NCBI GenBank assembly: GCA_028285585.1
Contig: JANQOU010000005.1
Coordinates: 1-64,000 of the forward strand
DNA length: 64,000 bases
Reading direction: 5' to 3'
Origin: Acidimicrobiia bacterium
GTDB taxonomy: Bacteria; Actinomycetota; Acidimicrobiia; Spongiisociales; ZC4RG35
Under the pieces are notes generated by a model. That model was not told the origin of the DNA. It saw only the letters and a list, made by a program, of their open reading frames with translations, and searched no databases. Positions 40,669 through 49,298 of this stretch are shown here, one piece after another. The translations under genes and the position numbers were made by a program. The first letter of the stretch is position 1. Every line of letters starts with the position of its first letter.

Positions 40669-41430
40669 TCAGGACGGTGAGGGGAGGGCCTCTCCGGTCT
40701 CCAACAGGCTCTTGAGCCCGGCGACGATGTAGGGGAACCCACTCGTGAACTCGGTCATGGTCTTGGAGTCCTCAGCCACGTCGTACAGCTCGATGGTCAA
40801 CTCGACCATGCCGTTCATCTCGGCCAGAGCCCAGACCTCGCGGGCCGGCCCTTCCTGCTTGAGCTGCTCGTCCCACAATGCGTGGAAAGTGAACTCGAGC
40901 CGTTTCGGCGGGTCGATCGAGATGATGTGGCCTTCTGACGCCAGCGTGCCGTCGGGGTAGGCATAGGTCATCGGTGAACCGACTTCCCATTCCGAGTCCA
41001 CAGCTGTGCCGTAGAAGTACTGCACCGTCTGCTCGGGGTTGGTGATTGCGGCCCACACGGCCTCAACGCTGGCGCGGATGTAGGACTTGTAGATGTGGAC
41101 GGGTTTGTCCATGGCTTGCTCTCCTGTTTCCAGACGAGCCTTGATGCCGGCGATCGCTCCGACCCGTGGCTCGGCGTACCGGCTGATCCAGCGATCATGG
41201 ACCAGCTTGATGGGGACGGGGTTGAGGTAGTGGTACTTCGACCGCCCTTGCTTCAGGGTGGTGACCAAACCGGCCTCTTCCAGGATGTTCAGATGGTTCA
41301 TGACTCCGTATCTGGTCATCTCGGGGAGGTAGGCGCACAACTCGCCCAGCGTCTGCCCATCGCGCTCGTACAAACTGTCGAGCAGCAGCCTTCGGCTGGG
41401 GTCGTTGATGGCCTTGAACACCTCGTCCAT
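40669..41430 (-). CDS. ArsR-type regulator fused to SRPBCC (AHSA1-like) domain
   Basis: 253 residues from ATG 41430. The first 95 residues are an ArsR-like winged helix (VFKAINDPSRRLLLDSLYERDGQTLGEL, HLNILEEAGLVTTLKQGRSKYHYLN). Residues 107-253 are an AHSA1/START-like SRPBCC domain (IRASVEAVWAAITNPEQTVQYFYG). The -10 TATAAT ends seven bases before this ATG, so the mRNA is leaderless and the two ATGs further upstream are excluded. The hydrophobic-pocket domain probably senses a ligand for the DNA-binding part. The -35 lies just after the stop of the upstream DoxX-like gene. Confidence 0.9.
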   Translation of the reverse strand: MDEVFKAINDPSRRLLLDSLYERDGQTLGELCAYLPEMTRYGVMNHLNILEEAGLVTTLKQGRSKYHYLNPVPIKLVHDRWISRYAEPRVGAIAGIKARLETGEQAMDKPVHIYKSYIRASVEAVWAAITNPEQTVQYFYGTAVDSEWEVGSPMTYAYPDGTLASEGHIISIDPPKRLEFTFHALWDEQLKQEGPAREVWALAEMNGMVELTIELYDVAEDSKTMTEFTSGFPYIVAGLKSLLETGEALPSPS

Positions 41431-41437
41431 AGCCTTC

Positions 41438-41467
41438 ATTATATGTGAGTAAATACTCACATGTCAA
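41438..41467 (-). promoter_or_regulatory. Consensus promoter with operator filling the spacer
   Basis: On the minus strand: TTGACA (41467-41462), 18-base spacer, TATAAT (41443-41438). The spacer is an inverted repeat, arms TGTGAGTA and TACTCACA around two bases. A repressor bound here would cover both elements. It drives the ArsR-SRPBCC gene and is probably bound by its product. Confidence 0.88.
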
Positions 41468-41474
41468 TAGAGGG

Positions 41475-41942
41475 CTATTCGACGGCGCTGCCACCACGGA
41501 CTGTTGCACCGATCACGAAGCCAGCCGAGATCAGGACGAAGTTCTTCAAGATGTATTGGCCTTCCAGAGTCAGGGCGAAAGGGAAAGTGGTCCAGATCTG
41601 ATCCGGGAACAGGATGAGCGGTGTCATCGTGCCCGCCATCTGAGCGAAGAGCAGGAGAATGGTCAGCCTGAGGAACCGGCCCGCCACCAGCCCGATGCCG
41701 ATCGTCATCTCGAGGAAGGCGAGAGAGAGCCGGGCAACATCTTCGGACACGAGGCCGAAGGTCAGCCGCATCGTGGTCTCAGTTGCAATCTGGTCCGCGG
41801 GCGAGAGGCCGGGCACGAGTTTGAGCGCTCCGAACCAGATGAAGATGACACCGATGCTCCAGCGGAGGAGAGTGACTCCGTTGGCCGCCATCCATCGGGT
41901 GACCTTCCGGTCGACATCGTCGAACCGCTCGGCGAGTGCCAT
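41475..41942 (-). CDS. DoxX/YkgB-like membrane protein
   Basis: 155 residues, about four hydrophobic spans. TLLRWSIGVIFIWFGALKLVPGLSPADQIA matches the YkgB/DUF417 branch of the DoxX-like superfamily, as does the central LEMTIGIGLVAGRFLRL. The family is linked to small-molecule detoxification or reactive-chlorine stress in some bacteria, but no activity is shown. It is immediately upstream of the ArsR-SRPBCC gene, which has its own promoter. Confidence 0.8.
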   Translation of the reverse strand: MALAERFDDVDRKVTRWMAANGVTLLRWSIGVIFIWFGALKLVPGLSPADQIATETTMRLTFGLVSEDVARLSLAFLEMTIGIGLVAGRFLRLTILLLFAQMAGTMTPLILFPDQIWTTFPFALTLEGQYILKNFVLISAGFVIGATVRGGSAVE

Positions 41943-41970
41943 GGGGAACGAGCGTAGGAATTCGTGCGGG

Positions 41971-42408
41971 CTACCCCGCCTCAGCCAGTCGTTTCACCGA
42001 TCGAAGCCAATCTCGTCTCACCAACCCGCTGAACGGGCCGATCAGCCTCCAGTAGCGGCGAAAGGATCGCTCGGCGCTCGGATCGGTGGCCCCAATGAGT
42101 GTCTCGGTGGTCAAATGTGTCGTGCCGCCACGGTCATGGAGCCGGAATGATGCAGTCGCCTTGACGAACCCGGGTTTGTCGAACCCTCTGAAATCGTTCG
42201 AATCGAGGTCGACGAAATGACCTTTCGGCTTCCAGAACTGACCGATCAGCCCGATGATCAGCAACTCGTTGACCTCCTCGTGCAGAACCTTGAATCCGAG
42301 CTCCTCGAGGTCGCGCATGGTGTTGACCCGACCCATCCCCCGCAAGGTGAATAACACCTTGATCGTTGGTGAGGAGACAGGGTCGAGATGCCGTACGTGA
42401 GGCCACAC
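41971..42408 (-). CDS. SRPBCC/DUF2867-like protein with unclear start
   Basis: 145 residues from GTG 42408. The sequence (VLFTLRGMGRVNTMRDLEELGF, ATASFRLHDRGGTTHLTTET) fits an SRPBCC-type beta-alpha fold. The in-frame sequence upstream of the GTG reads INIDAPKQDVWPHVRHLDP, which looks like the normal first strand of the domain, but no ATG, GTG or TTG exists between it and the upstream stop at 42535. The gene may use a rare start such as ATC/ATT, or it may have lost its start. Confidence 0.6.
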   Translation of the reverse strand: MWPHVRHLDPVSSPTIKVLFTLRGMGRVNTMRDLEELGFKVLHEEVNELLIIGLIGQFWKPKGHFVDLDSNDFRGFDKPGFVKATASFRLHDRGGTTHLTTETLIGATDPSAERSFRRYWRLIGPFSGLVRRDWLRSVKRLAEAG

Positions 42409-42582
42409 GTCTTGCTTCGGAGCATCGATGTTGATGTGATGGCTGCTGCCGAAAGAGGCCTCCGGAAGGAAGCGTGGAGCTGCTGGTGTGCTGCTAATCG
42501 TTGGCGATCCTTGTCTTGGCGACGCCGAGCGAATCTAGGCCATGCCAGACACCTCTATCAGCGAGCACGTTTGTAGCCTTCG

Positions 42583-44172
42583 ATGATGCAGCAAGAGAAG
42601 GTCCGCTACTGGTCGCGGGAAGTCCCATCGGGCAAGTGGGACTACATCGTGATCGGCTCCGGTATGGGTGGGATGACGGCGGCCGCTCTTCTCTCCAAGA
42701 TGGGGAGGAGAGTTCTCGTCATCGAGCAGCACGCCATACCCGGCGGGTTCACGCAGACCTTCAAGCGCCCGGGCTATCAGTGGGACGTTGGTGTTCATCT
42801 CGTGGGAGAGATGACTGAGCGGAGCTATTTGGGCCGATTGCTCCAGAACCTCACCGACGGCCGTCTCGCATGGGAGTCGGTGGGTGAGATCTACGACGAG
42901 TTCAACTTCCCCGACGGGTTCACCATCCAGTTCCCGAATTCGAAGCCGGCATTTCGGGAGACGCTCTATGACTACTTCCCGGACGAGCGCGCGGCAATCG
43001 ATCGCTATCTCGACTTGGTTCGGTCGGCCTCCCGCGCGGCGGCCGGGCACATGCAGGCGCGTGCGGCTCCGTCCCTGATCGCGAGAGGTGCCAAGAGAAA
43101 GGTGACCCGGGCAGCTCTGCCATACGTGAACCGAACAACTGCGAGCGTGCTCGAGGAGTTGACCGACGACCCGCGCCTGCGGGCCGTGTTGGCGGCGCAG
43201 TGGGGCTACTACGGCTCGACGCCCGCCAAGTCGTCTTTCGCAATGCACGCGTTGATGGTGGCCCACTTCTTGTGGGGTGCCTACTACCCGGTGGGAAGTG
43301 CCGAGTCGATCGCCCGGGAGATGTTGCGAACTGTGGCGGACAACGGCGGGTGGACTCTGGTGAGAACTGAGGTCGATCACATCCTCATCAAGGGAGGCAA
43401 GGTTGCCGGAGTCGTTCTGGCCGACGGCTCGACGATCGAAGCCGACTCGGTGGTCAGCGCTGCCGGCGCTCCGCTGACTGCCGCCATGCTTCCAGAAGGC
43501 ACACTGCACGAGCCCGCGACGCTGACCCCCGGCCCTGCGCACGTCAGTCTTTATCTGGGTTTCGAGGGAGATGTGGCCGCCGCCGGTGGCTCGCGCTATT
43601 CGCAGTGGTTCTACGAGACGTGGGACATGGAGCGGGACATCTGGTCGATCAACCCCGGCGGTGGCCTCCCGCGAGCCGACGTCCTCTATTGCAGCTTCCC
43701 GTCATTGAAAGACCCGGCACACCAGCCCGGGCCTAGCCAGCGACACACTGGTGAGATCATCACGTTCGTCCCTTGGGACACCTACGAGCCATGGCTCGGC
43801 TCCCGCTGGAAGAAGAGACCGGCCGAGTACGACGAGTTCAAGGAACAGGTCTCAGCAGCGTTATTGGAGCAATACCTCGAGCACTATCCGCAGCTGCGCC
43901 AACTGGTCAACTTCTCTGAGCTGTCCACGCCATTGTCGACGCACCATTTTGCACGGTCACATCGAGGGTCCATCTACGGGTTGGCGTCCGAGCCCCGTCG
44001 CTTCACCAGCGACAACCTCCAGCCAAAAACTGGGATCAAAGGCCTCTACATGGCCGGAGTCGACGTCATGGCTCCTGGGATTGCAGGAGCGATAGGTGGG
44101 GGAGCGCTAGCCGTTGCCGCCGCCGAGCCAGTCGCTGGGATGCGCTACCTGCGTCCGATCATGCGAGGCTGA
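42583..44172 (+). CDS. Phytoene desaturase/retinol saturase-like FAD oxidoreductase
   Basis: 529 residues, the length of the CrtI/CrtISO/RetSat family. The N-terminal FAD motif is DYIVIGSGMGGMTAAALLSKMG, then VIEQHAIPGGFTQTF and YQWDVGVHLVGEM. The C-terminal FAD motif is GLYMAGVDVMAPGIAGAIGGG. Such enzymes desaturate, isomerise or saturate polyene chains. No other carotenoid gene is nearby, so the substrate is open. No clear ribosome site is seen before the ATG-ATG start. Confidence 0.85.
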   Translation: MMQQEKVRYWSREVPSGKWDYIVIGSGMGGMTAAALLSKMGRRVLVIEQHAIPGGFTQTFKRPGYQWDVGVHLVGEMTERSYLGRLLQNLTDGRLAWESVGEIYDEFNFPDGFTIQFPNSKPAFRETLYDYFPDERAAIDRYLDLVRSASRAAAGHMQARAAPSLIARGAKRKVTRAALPYVNRTTASVLEELTDDPRLRAVLAAQWGYYGSTPAKSSFAMHALMVAHFLWGAYYPVGSAESIAREMLRTVADNGGWTLVRTEVDHILIKGGKVAGVVLADGSTIEADSVVSAAGAPLTAAMLPEGTLHEPATLTPGPAHVSLYLGFEGDVAAAGGSRYSQWFYETWDMERDIWSINPGGGLPRADVLYCSFPSLKDPAHQPGPSQRHTGEIITFVPWDTYEPWLGSRWKKRPAEYDEFKEQVSAALLEQYLEHYPQLRQLVNFSELSTPLSTHHFARSHRGSIYGLASEPRRFTSDNLQPKTGIKGLYMAGVDVMAPGIAGAIGGGALAVAAAEPVAGMRYLRPIMRG

Positions 44173-44838
44173 TCACCGGCTGAACACATGGGTGGTCCAG
44201 ATCACACCATCACCGTCCACCCACACGCCGACACCGAAGTGCGTGAAGTCGCCAAGCATGTTGACCCGATGCCCGCCGCTGTTGGCCAGCGCATTGAAGA
44301 TGCCGCCGACCGATCCTCCTCTTCCGACGTTCTCGGCGCCGAACCCCGAGTGCCCGAGCTGCCCGGACCCGGCCATGGTCTGAGACCAGCTTCTCGCATG
44401 CGAATTGAGTGAGCCACTCGAAGCCAGAGCGTCGAAGCCTTCAGACGCTCTCAGGGAGTTGATCCGGGAGCGGAAATCACTCTCGTGGCCGCTGTTGAAT
44501 CCACCCGATGGCGCTGGCTGGGTAGTCGCTGTCGTGGTGGTTGGCGACGGGCTTGCGGTCGGTTGAGGTGCCGTCGCAGTGGTCGTGGCCGGTGCAACGG
44601 TGGTTGTAGTCGAGCGGGCTATCGCAGCTTCGGTCAGCTCAGTTTCACCTGTGGCGATCTCGTCAGCTCCGGGCAACTCGGCGGCAAGAACCAACGGTTG
44701 AGTTGTTGAGGGCATGTCAGCCAGTGTGGATGAGGGAGCGACTTCGGCAGTGGGTTCGGGCTCTCGGTCAAACACGAGGAGAAAACCGACGCCCAAAACC
44801 ACGACACCGACCAGCGCGAGAAGGTGAGAGGAACGCAT
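44173..44838 (-). CDS. Membrane-anchored CAP/SCP-domain protein
   Basis: 221 residues. An N-terminal span (LLALVGVVVLGVGFLLV) is followed by a long Thr/Pro/Ser linker (about 35-110) and a C-terminal CAP domain with HARSWSQTMAGSGQLGHSGFGAENV, NSGGHRVNMLGDFTHFGVGVW and a final WTTHVF. Bacterial CAP proteins are exported and of mixed function; the two His and two acidic residues of the CAP cavity look partly conserved. It converges with the upstream oxidoreductase gene with no gap. Confidence 0.88.
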   Translation of the reverse strand: MRSSHLLALVGVVVLGVGFLLVFDREPEPTAEVAPSSTLADMPSTTQPLVLAAELPGADEIATGETELTEAAIARSTTTTVAPATTTATAPQPTASPSPTTTTATTQPAPSGGFNSGHESDFRSRINSLRASEGFDALASSGSLNSHARSWSQTMAGSGQLGHSGFGAENVGRGGSVGGIFNALANSGGHRVNMLGDFTHFGVGVWVDGDGVIWTTHVFSR

Positions 44839-44876
44839 ATCGAGACGTTGCCGACCCTAGCGACGGCCGGCAGTAC

Positions 44877-45917
44877 TCAGCCGAGGTGGCCCCAAGCCTC
44901 CAGATCGTGCATCGCATCCACGAAGGTCTCGTCGATGTTGCGGAACTCGAGCCCAAGCTCGTTTTGCACTTTTGACGTGTCGAGGCGGTATTCCTGCCCG
45001 ATCGCCATCTTGAGGAAGGCGCGGGTGCCTTTCGGCTGGAAATTGGCCGCGAACTTGACGATGGCGTTGCCGAAGGCGTTGTCGAGGCTTCGAGTCGGGA
45101 ACTTGTACTTCTCGCCGAACCCTTCCGCATTTGCCAACTCCACCATCCGGCGAAAGGACAGGGCGGGTGCGCTGGTGAGATAGCGACCCGAGGCCTCGGG
45201 CTTCTCCATGGCTCTGACGTGAGCGAGGGCTACGTCCCGAACGTCGACGAACGGAAACGCCAGGCTGATGATGCCGGGGTACTCGCCGCGGCTCGCCGCC
45301 ACGATGAACTGGTGTGAGGCGTTGACATGTGGGACCACCGAGGGACCGATCACCCCGGTTGGGTTCACAACAACCAGGTCGAAGTCGACCTCGTTCTGTT
45401 CCACGAAGTCCCAGGCTGCCTTCTCAGCGAGGGTCTTGGAGTACGAGTAAGGGGAATTGTCGAGAGATGAGACATCGTTCCAGTGCTCCTCGGACCACAC
45501 GTGGTCGCGGGCCTCACCCGAGATTGCGGCGAACGACGAGGTGAGGACAACTCTCTTCACGCTCGGCGTTTTCTTTGCTGCCTCGAGGACGGAAAGAGTG
45601 CCGCGCACCGCCGGGTCGATCAGGTCTCGTTGCGGGTCTTCCACATCGATGATGTAGGGAGATGCGGTGTGCATCACGTACTCGCAGCCTTGCATCAGGG
45701 CGTCGAAGGCGCCGTCGTCCAGCAAGTCGGCGGCGACCAGCTCCAGGCGGTCGGCGGCACCGGGGACTCCCGTCAGGTACCCGTCTTGTTTGGCCTTCTC
45801 GACGTTCCGCGTGGTCCCTCTGACGGAGTAACCGGCGTCGAGCAGTTGCTTGACCAGCTCGGCGGCGACAAATCCTGTTGCTCCGGTGACGAGTACGGGG
45901 GCGTTGGTGACTGGCAT
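44877..45917 (-). CDS. NAD(P)-dependent epimerase/dihydroflavonol reductase-like
   Basis: 346 residues of the extended SDR family. Cofactor motif VTGATGFVAAELVKQL, the catalytic YSYSKTLAEKAAW (Tyr/Lys) and VVLTSSFAA (Ser) are present, as in dihydroflavonol-4-reductase and 3-beta-hydroxysteroid-type reductases; it should reduce a carbonyl with NADPH. It starts 9 bases after the threonine synthase-like gene on the same strand, so the two are co-transcribed. The substrate is unknown. Confidence 0.88.
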   Translation of the reverse strand: MPVTNAPVLVTGATGFVAAELVKQLLDAGYSVRGTTRNVEKAKQDGYLTGVPGAADRLELVAADLLDDGAFDALMQGCEYVMHTASPYIIDVEDPQRDLIDPAVRGTLSVLEAAKKTPSVKRVVLTSSFAAISGEARDHVWSEEHWNDVSSLDNSPYSYSKTLAEKAAWDFVEQNEVDFDLVVVNPTGVIGPSVVPHVNASHQFIVAASRGEYPGIISLAFPFVDVRDVALAHVRAMEKPEASGRYLTSAPALSFRRMVELANAEGFGEKYKFPTRSLDNAFGNAIVKFAANFQPKGTRAFLKMAIGQEYRLDTSKVQNELGLEFRNIDETFVDAMHDLEAWGHLG

Positions 45918-45926
45918 GAGCCGAAG

Positions 45927-47105
45927 TTACACGTACTTCAGCGCACTGCCGGTGTTGAACAGCACAACGGTCTCTCCGGCTTCGAGCCAACTCGAGTCCC
46001 GGAGTGTCTCGTAAGCGGCGAGGACCGCACCACCTTCGGGCGATCCCCAGATCCCCGCTTCTCGGGCAAGACGGTCGGTGGCGTCGAGCATTGCTGTCTC
46101 GCTGACAGCCACCCCCGTCCCATTGGTGTCACGCAGACCTTTGAGCATGAGCTGATCACCGAGCGCAGAGGGGACACGCAGCCCAAACGCTGCTGTTGTG
46201 TCGGGGTTTTCCCAGGCAGGTGCGCTGTCGAGGCCTTCGTGATGGGCTCTCACGATCGGTGCACACCCTTCCACCTGCACTGCGACCATGCGTGGCCGCT
46301 CGGAGCCGATCCACCCGAGCTGCTCCATCTCGTCGAAGGCTTTGATCATGCCGACCAGGCCGGTGCCGCCTCCGGTCGGATAGAGGACGACATCTGGCAT
46401 GCGGCCCAGGTCCCAGAACAACTCGTAGCCCATCATCTTTTTCCCTTCGATGCGGTAGGGCTCGTGAAGCGTTGCCACGGAGAACCAGCCGTTGGCTACC
46501 GCCTTTTCCTTCTGGATCCGCCCGGCGTCGGCGATGGTCCCGTCGACGAGAGTCACGTTGGCCCCCAAGGCACGGCTTTCGTCGACAAGGGCCTGGGGCG
46601 TGTTGGCCGGCACGGCAATGTCGACCTTGACGCCGAGCAAGGCGCTGTATGCCGCAGCGGCTCCGCCGGCATTCCCGTTCGATGGAAGGCAGAACTCAGT
46701 CGCTCCCAGCTCGACGCTGCGCGCTATCGCCACCGCCATGCCCCGCGCCTTGAACGACCCAGTCGGATTCTGCGATTCGTCTTTGACGTGCACACCAGGA
46801 CCGAGTGGCCGCGATTCGATCAGCGGGGTGGCGCCTTCGCCAAGAGTCGGGGTGCCGCCGCCGGCGGCGGTGGGCAGCACCTCGTGGAATCGGAATTGGC
46901 CAGGTCGTCGGCTCATCACCTCATCTAGGGAAGGCATCTCCGGGTTGGCAAGGTCGTAGCGCGCCAGCAGCGGCCCTGCACAAGCACCACAGGTGGTCTG
47001 GAGTCGGTCGGCGTCGTGGCTCTTGCCACAGTTGCCACACTCGAGGTGGGTGAAGAATCGGTTCACGAAAAAGGTCCCTCTGAATTTCGGGCGCCGCGCC
47101 ATCAT
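45927..47105 (-). CDS. thrC: Threonine synthase-like PLP enzyme with zinc ribbon
   Basis: 392 residues. An N-terminal zinc ribbon (Cys23-x2-Cys26, Cys39-x2-Cys42) precedes a PLP beta-family domain with NPTGSFKARG (Lys119 binds PLP), SNGNAGGAAAAY and PTGGGTGLVG. This matches threonine synthases, which convert O-phosphohomoserine to threonine in the cytoplasm; related enzymes with other substrates share the pattern. ATG 47105 is used, but GTG 47066 behind GAGGG also fits and begins just before the zinc ribbon. No hom or thrB gene is adjacent. Confidence 0.82.
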   Translation of the reverse strand: MMARRPKFRGTFFVNRFFTHLECGNCGKSHDADRLQTTCGACAGPLLARYDLANPEMPSLDEVMSRRPGQFRFHEVLPTAAGGGTPTLGEGATPLIESRPLGPGVHVKDESQNPTGSFKARGMAVAIARSVELGATEFCLPSNGNAGGAAAAYSALLGVKVDIAVPANTPQALVDESRALGANVTLVDGTIADAGRIQKEKAVANGWFSVATLHEPYRIEGKKMMGYELFWDLGRMPDVVLYPTGGGTGLVGMIKAFDEMEQLGWIGSERPRMVAVQVEGCAPIVRAHHEGLDSAPAWENPDTTAAFGLRVPSALGDQLMLKGLRDTNGTGVAVSETAMLDATDRLAREAGIWGSPEGGAVLAAYETLRDSSWLEAGETVVLFNTGSALKYV

Positions 47106-47133
47106 CTAGGCGGCTTCAACGAGGAGGCACGTT

Positions 47134-47955
47134 ATGCCCGTGGACGAATTCATGGAAACCAATCGCGCCAACTGGGACTCCCGCGCCGCTATTCATTACG
47201 GGTCCGACATCTATGGGATCCAGCGGTTCCTCGATGATCCCAATTTCGTCGGCGAGGTGGCCAGCTTCGATGCGGAGCGGATGCCGCCGTTAACCGGAAA
47301 GAAGCTGCTCCATCTTCAATGTCACATCGGGACCGACACCATCGGTCTTGCTCGACATGGCGCCGAAGTCACCGGCGTGGACATCTCTCCGAAATCGATC
47401 GAGTTGGCCAGGCAGTTGAGCGAAGAGTCGGGGACGCCGGCCAGGTTCCTGGTCAGCGAGATGTACGACGCACCCTCTGTTCTCGGGGAGCCCTTCGACG
47501 TCGTATACACCGGTGTCGGCGCAATCTGCTGGCTGCCCGACATCGCCGAGTGGGGGAGGGTCGTCGGTTCGTTCCTCGAGCCGGGCGGGATCTTCTACAT
47601 GCGCGAGGCGCATCCGATTGTTTGGACGATCGACGATGAGCGTGACGACGACGAGATCGTGATCAAGTGGCCCTACTTCGAGATCGACAAGCCGACGTAC
47701 TGGGAAGAGGAGACCACCTACGCCGGTGAAGGTGTGTTGACCTCCAAGGGAAGTTACGAGTGGAATCACGGGGTGGCGGAAGTGCTTCAGGCGCTGATCG
47801 ATGCCGGTCTTCGGATCGACCGCGTCGAAGACTATGACTCACTCGAATGGGAATCGGGCCCGATCAACCAATTGGGTGAGGATGGCCGTTTCAGGCTCAA
47901 AGAAGGGCGCGAGCGTCTCCCGTTGATGTGGTCGATCCTGGCGACGAAGACCTAG
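47134..47955 (+). CDS. SAM-dependent methyltransferase
   Basis: 273 residues, class I methyltransferase fold. Motif I LLHLQCHIGTDTIGLARHGA, the acidic motif II VTGVDISPKSIELA and the FDVVYTGVGAICWLPDI segment are present; the CHIGTDT form is typical of a subgroup of small-molecule methyltransferases. It is divergent from the threonine synthase-like gene (28-base gap). Substrate unknown. Confidence 0.88.
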   Translation: MPVDEFMETNRANWDSRAAIHYGSDIYGIQRFLDDPNFVGEVASFDAERMPPLTGKKLLHLQCHIGTDTIGLARHGAEVTGVDISPKSIELARQLSEESGTPARFLVSEMYDAPSVLGEPFDVVYTGVGAICWLPDIAEWGRVVGSFLEPGGIFYMREAHPIVWTIDDERDDDEIVIKWPYFEIDKPTYWEEETTYAGEGVLTSKGSYEWNHGVAEVLQALIDAGLRIDRVEDYDSLEWESGPINQLGEDGRFRLKEGRERLPLMWSILATKT

Positions 47956-48026
47956 CAAAGGGCCTGCTCGCGGTAACCCTCGGTGCGTAACCTGAAGTCG
48001 AAGCACCGTCACGTCTAGGAGGTCAT

Positions 48027-48446
48027 ATGGACATTGTCGTATTGGTCGGGCGGATCTTGTTTGCGCTCATCGCCGTCGGTGCTGCCTTTGGCGGCCACTT
48101 CGGAGCTACCGCCGATACCGCCGCCTACGGAGAGTCTCGTGGTTTGAAGAACGCCCGATTCTGGGTGCTGGCTTCGGGTGCCTGGCTGCTGGTGGCCGGC
48201 CTGATGGTGATACTCGGCATCTACCCGGACTTGGGTGCTCTGATGTTCGGCTTCTTCACTCTCGTCACCGCGTTTGTCGTTCACCACTTCTGGACCGATG
48301 ACGACCCGATGGTTCGCAACGGCGAGATGTCGAGCTTCATGAAGAACCTGTCGATCACGGGTGGCGCTCTGGTTGCCTTTGCCTACTTCGTCACAGTGGG
48401 CGAAGCCGGCCCGTTCCAGATCACAGCGAACCTGATCGATCTGTAG
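48027..48446 (+). CDS. DoxX-family membrane protein
   Basis: 139 residues, four spans, starting at ATG behind GGAGG. IVVLVGRILFALIAVGAAFGG at the N-terminus and the last span FAYFVTVGEAG fit DoxX. The family joins small-molecule oxidoreductase or reactive-oxygen responses in some bacteria. Second DoxX-type gene in the window, the other being at 41475. Confidence 0.82.
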   Translation: MDIVVLVGRILFALIAVGAAFGGHFGATADTAAYGESRGLKNARFWVLASGAWLLVAGLMVILGIYPDLGALMFGFFTLVTAFVVHHFWTDDDPMVRNGEMSSFMKNLSITGGALVAFAYFVTVGEAGPFQITANLIDL

Positions 48447-48452
48447 GCCGGT

Positions 48453-49298
48453 CTAGCCGGTGAGGTCGGAGACGACCTCGGCGATTGGGTAGACGACTGT
48501 TGTCTCCGTGTCGGGGACGGCCAGGGCTTCCCATGTGCCGCCGGCCACTCGCCAACGTGCCGTCCAGTCGTAGGAGACAGTGATCGGGACTCCGTCCTCG
48601 TTCTTGGTCTCATAGACATGGGTGGCGAACCCGTCGGGATATCCGGCCATCGCACGATCGGTGGCCGGATATGTCTTTGCTGTTCCGTCGCCCCAGTCGA
48701 CTACCACGACCGACACTTCGATGTAGATGTCGAGGGTTGAGCTTCCACTGCCGATTTGGGTGGTGTGGAGGTCAGGCACCGGCACTCCGACAAAGGTCTC
48801 CAGCCCGGTGACACCGTCACCTGTGGCCGGGCTCAGCTCGGGCGTCGGTGGCGGGTGGATGTATTGGGTGACGTAAGCCCAGGCGTCGGCACGCGGGTCG
48901 GCGACGGGGACCGGTTCCGAGGTGCAGCGGGGGAGTGTCGGGCCGATGGCGACGATGCCACCGGGGACGGACGGGTCGGTGTCGAATCCGATGTCGGCCG
49001 ACCCGTCGGCGTATTGCGCCAGGATGACGTATTGGGTGGGAGCGGAGGTGTAGTACCAGCACTGCCCGCTGAGATCGGTGCCGGTCTGGGCATAGAGGAC
49101 CGAGGGGACATCGCCGTCCGAGGTGTAGTCGATGACATCCCCACCGGCGATGCGACAACGAGTGACCTGGTGCATGAAGCCCGTGTCGGGATCTTGAACT
49201 TGGGTGACCCAGCAGGAACTGAACGCAGCTGCTCCTGCGGGGATTGCAAGTCCGACGGAGATGGCTATGGCAACAAGACTGCGCAATCCGTCTCCCAT
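48453..49298 (-). CDS. Exported protein with PKD-like domain
   Basis: 281 residues, signal peptide (residues 5-26, ending GAAAFSS). Several Cys residues in the first half (SSCWVTQV, VTRCRIAG, GQCWYYTS, LPRCTSEP) suggest disulfides. A WGDGTAKTYPATD segment near 207 is like a PKD repeat. No catalytic motif is seen. It overlaps the upstream gene by 34 bases and is likely co-transcribed with it. Confidence 0.7.
   Translation of the reverse strand: MGDGLRSLVAIAISVGLAIPAGAAAFSSCWVTQVQDPDTGFMHQVTRCRIAGGDVIDYTSDGDVPSVLYAQTGTDLSGQCWYYTSAPTQYVILAQYADGSADIGFDTDPSVPGGIVAIGPTLPRCTSEPVPVADPRADAWAYVTQYIHPPPTPELSPATGDGVTGLETFVGVPVPDLHTTQIGSGSSTLDIYIEVSVVVVDWGDGTAKTYPATDRAMAGYPDGFATHVYETKNEDGVPITVSYDWTARWRVAGGTWEALAVPDTETTVVYPIAEVVSDLTG

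Noticed and set aside
45483-46928. 481-codon plus-strand open frame across the threonine synthase-like and epimerase genes
   Set aside because: It is antisense to two clear genes; long open antisense frames are expected at this GC content.
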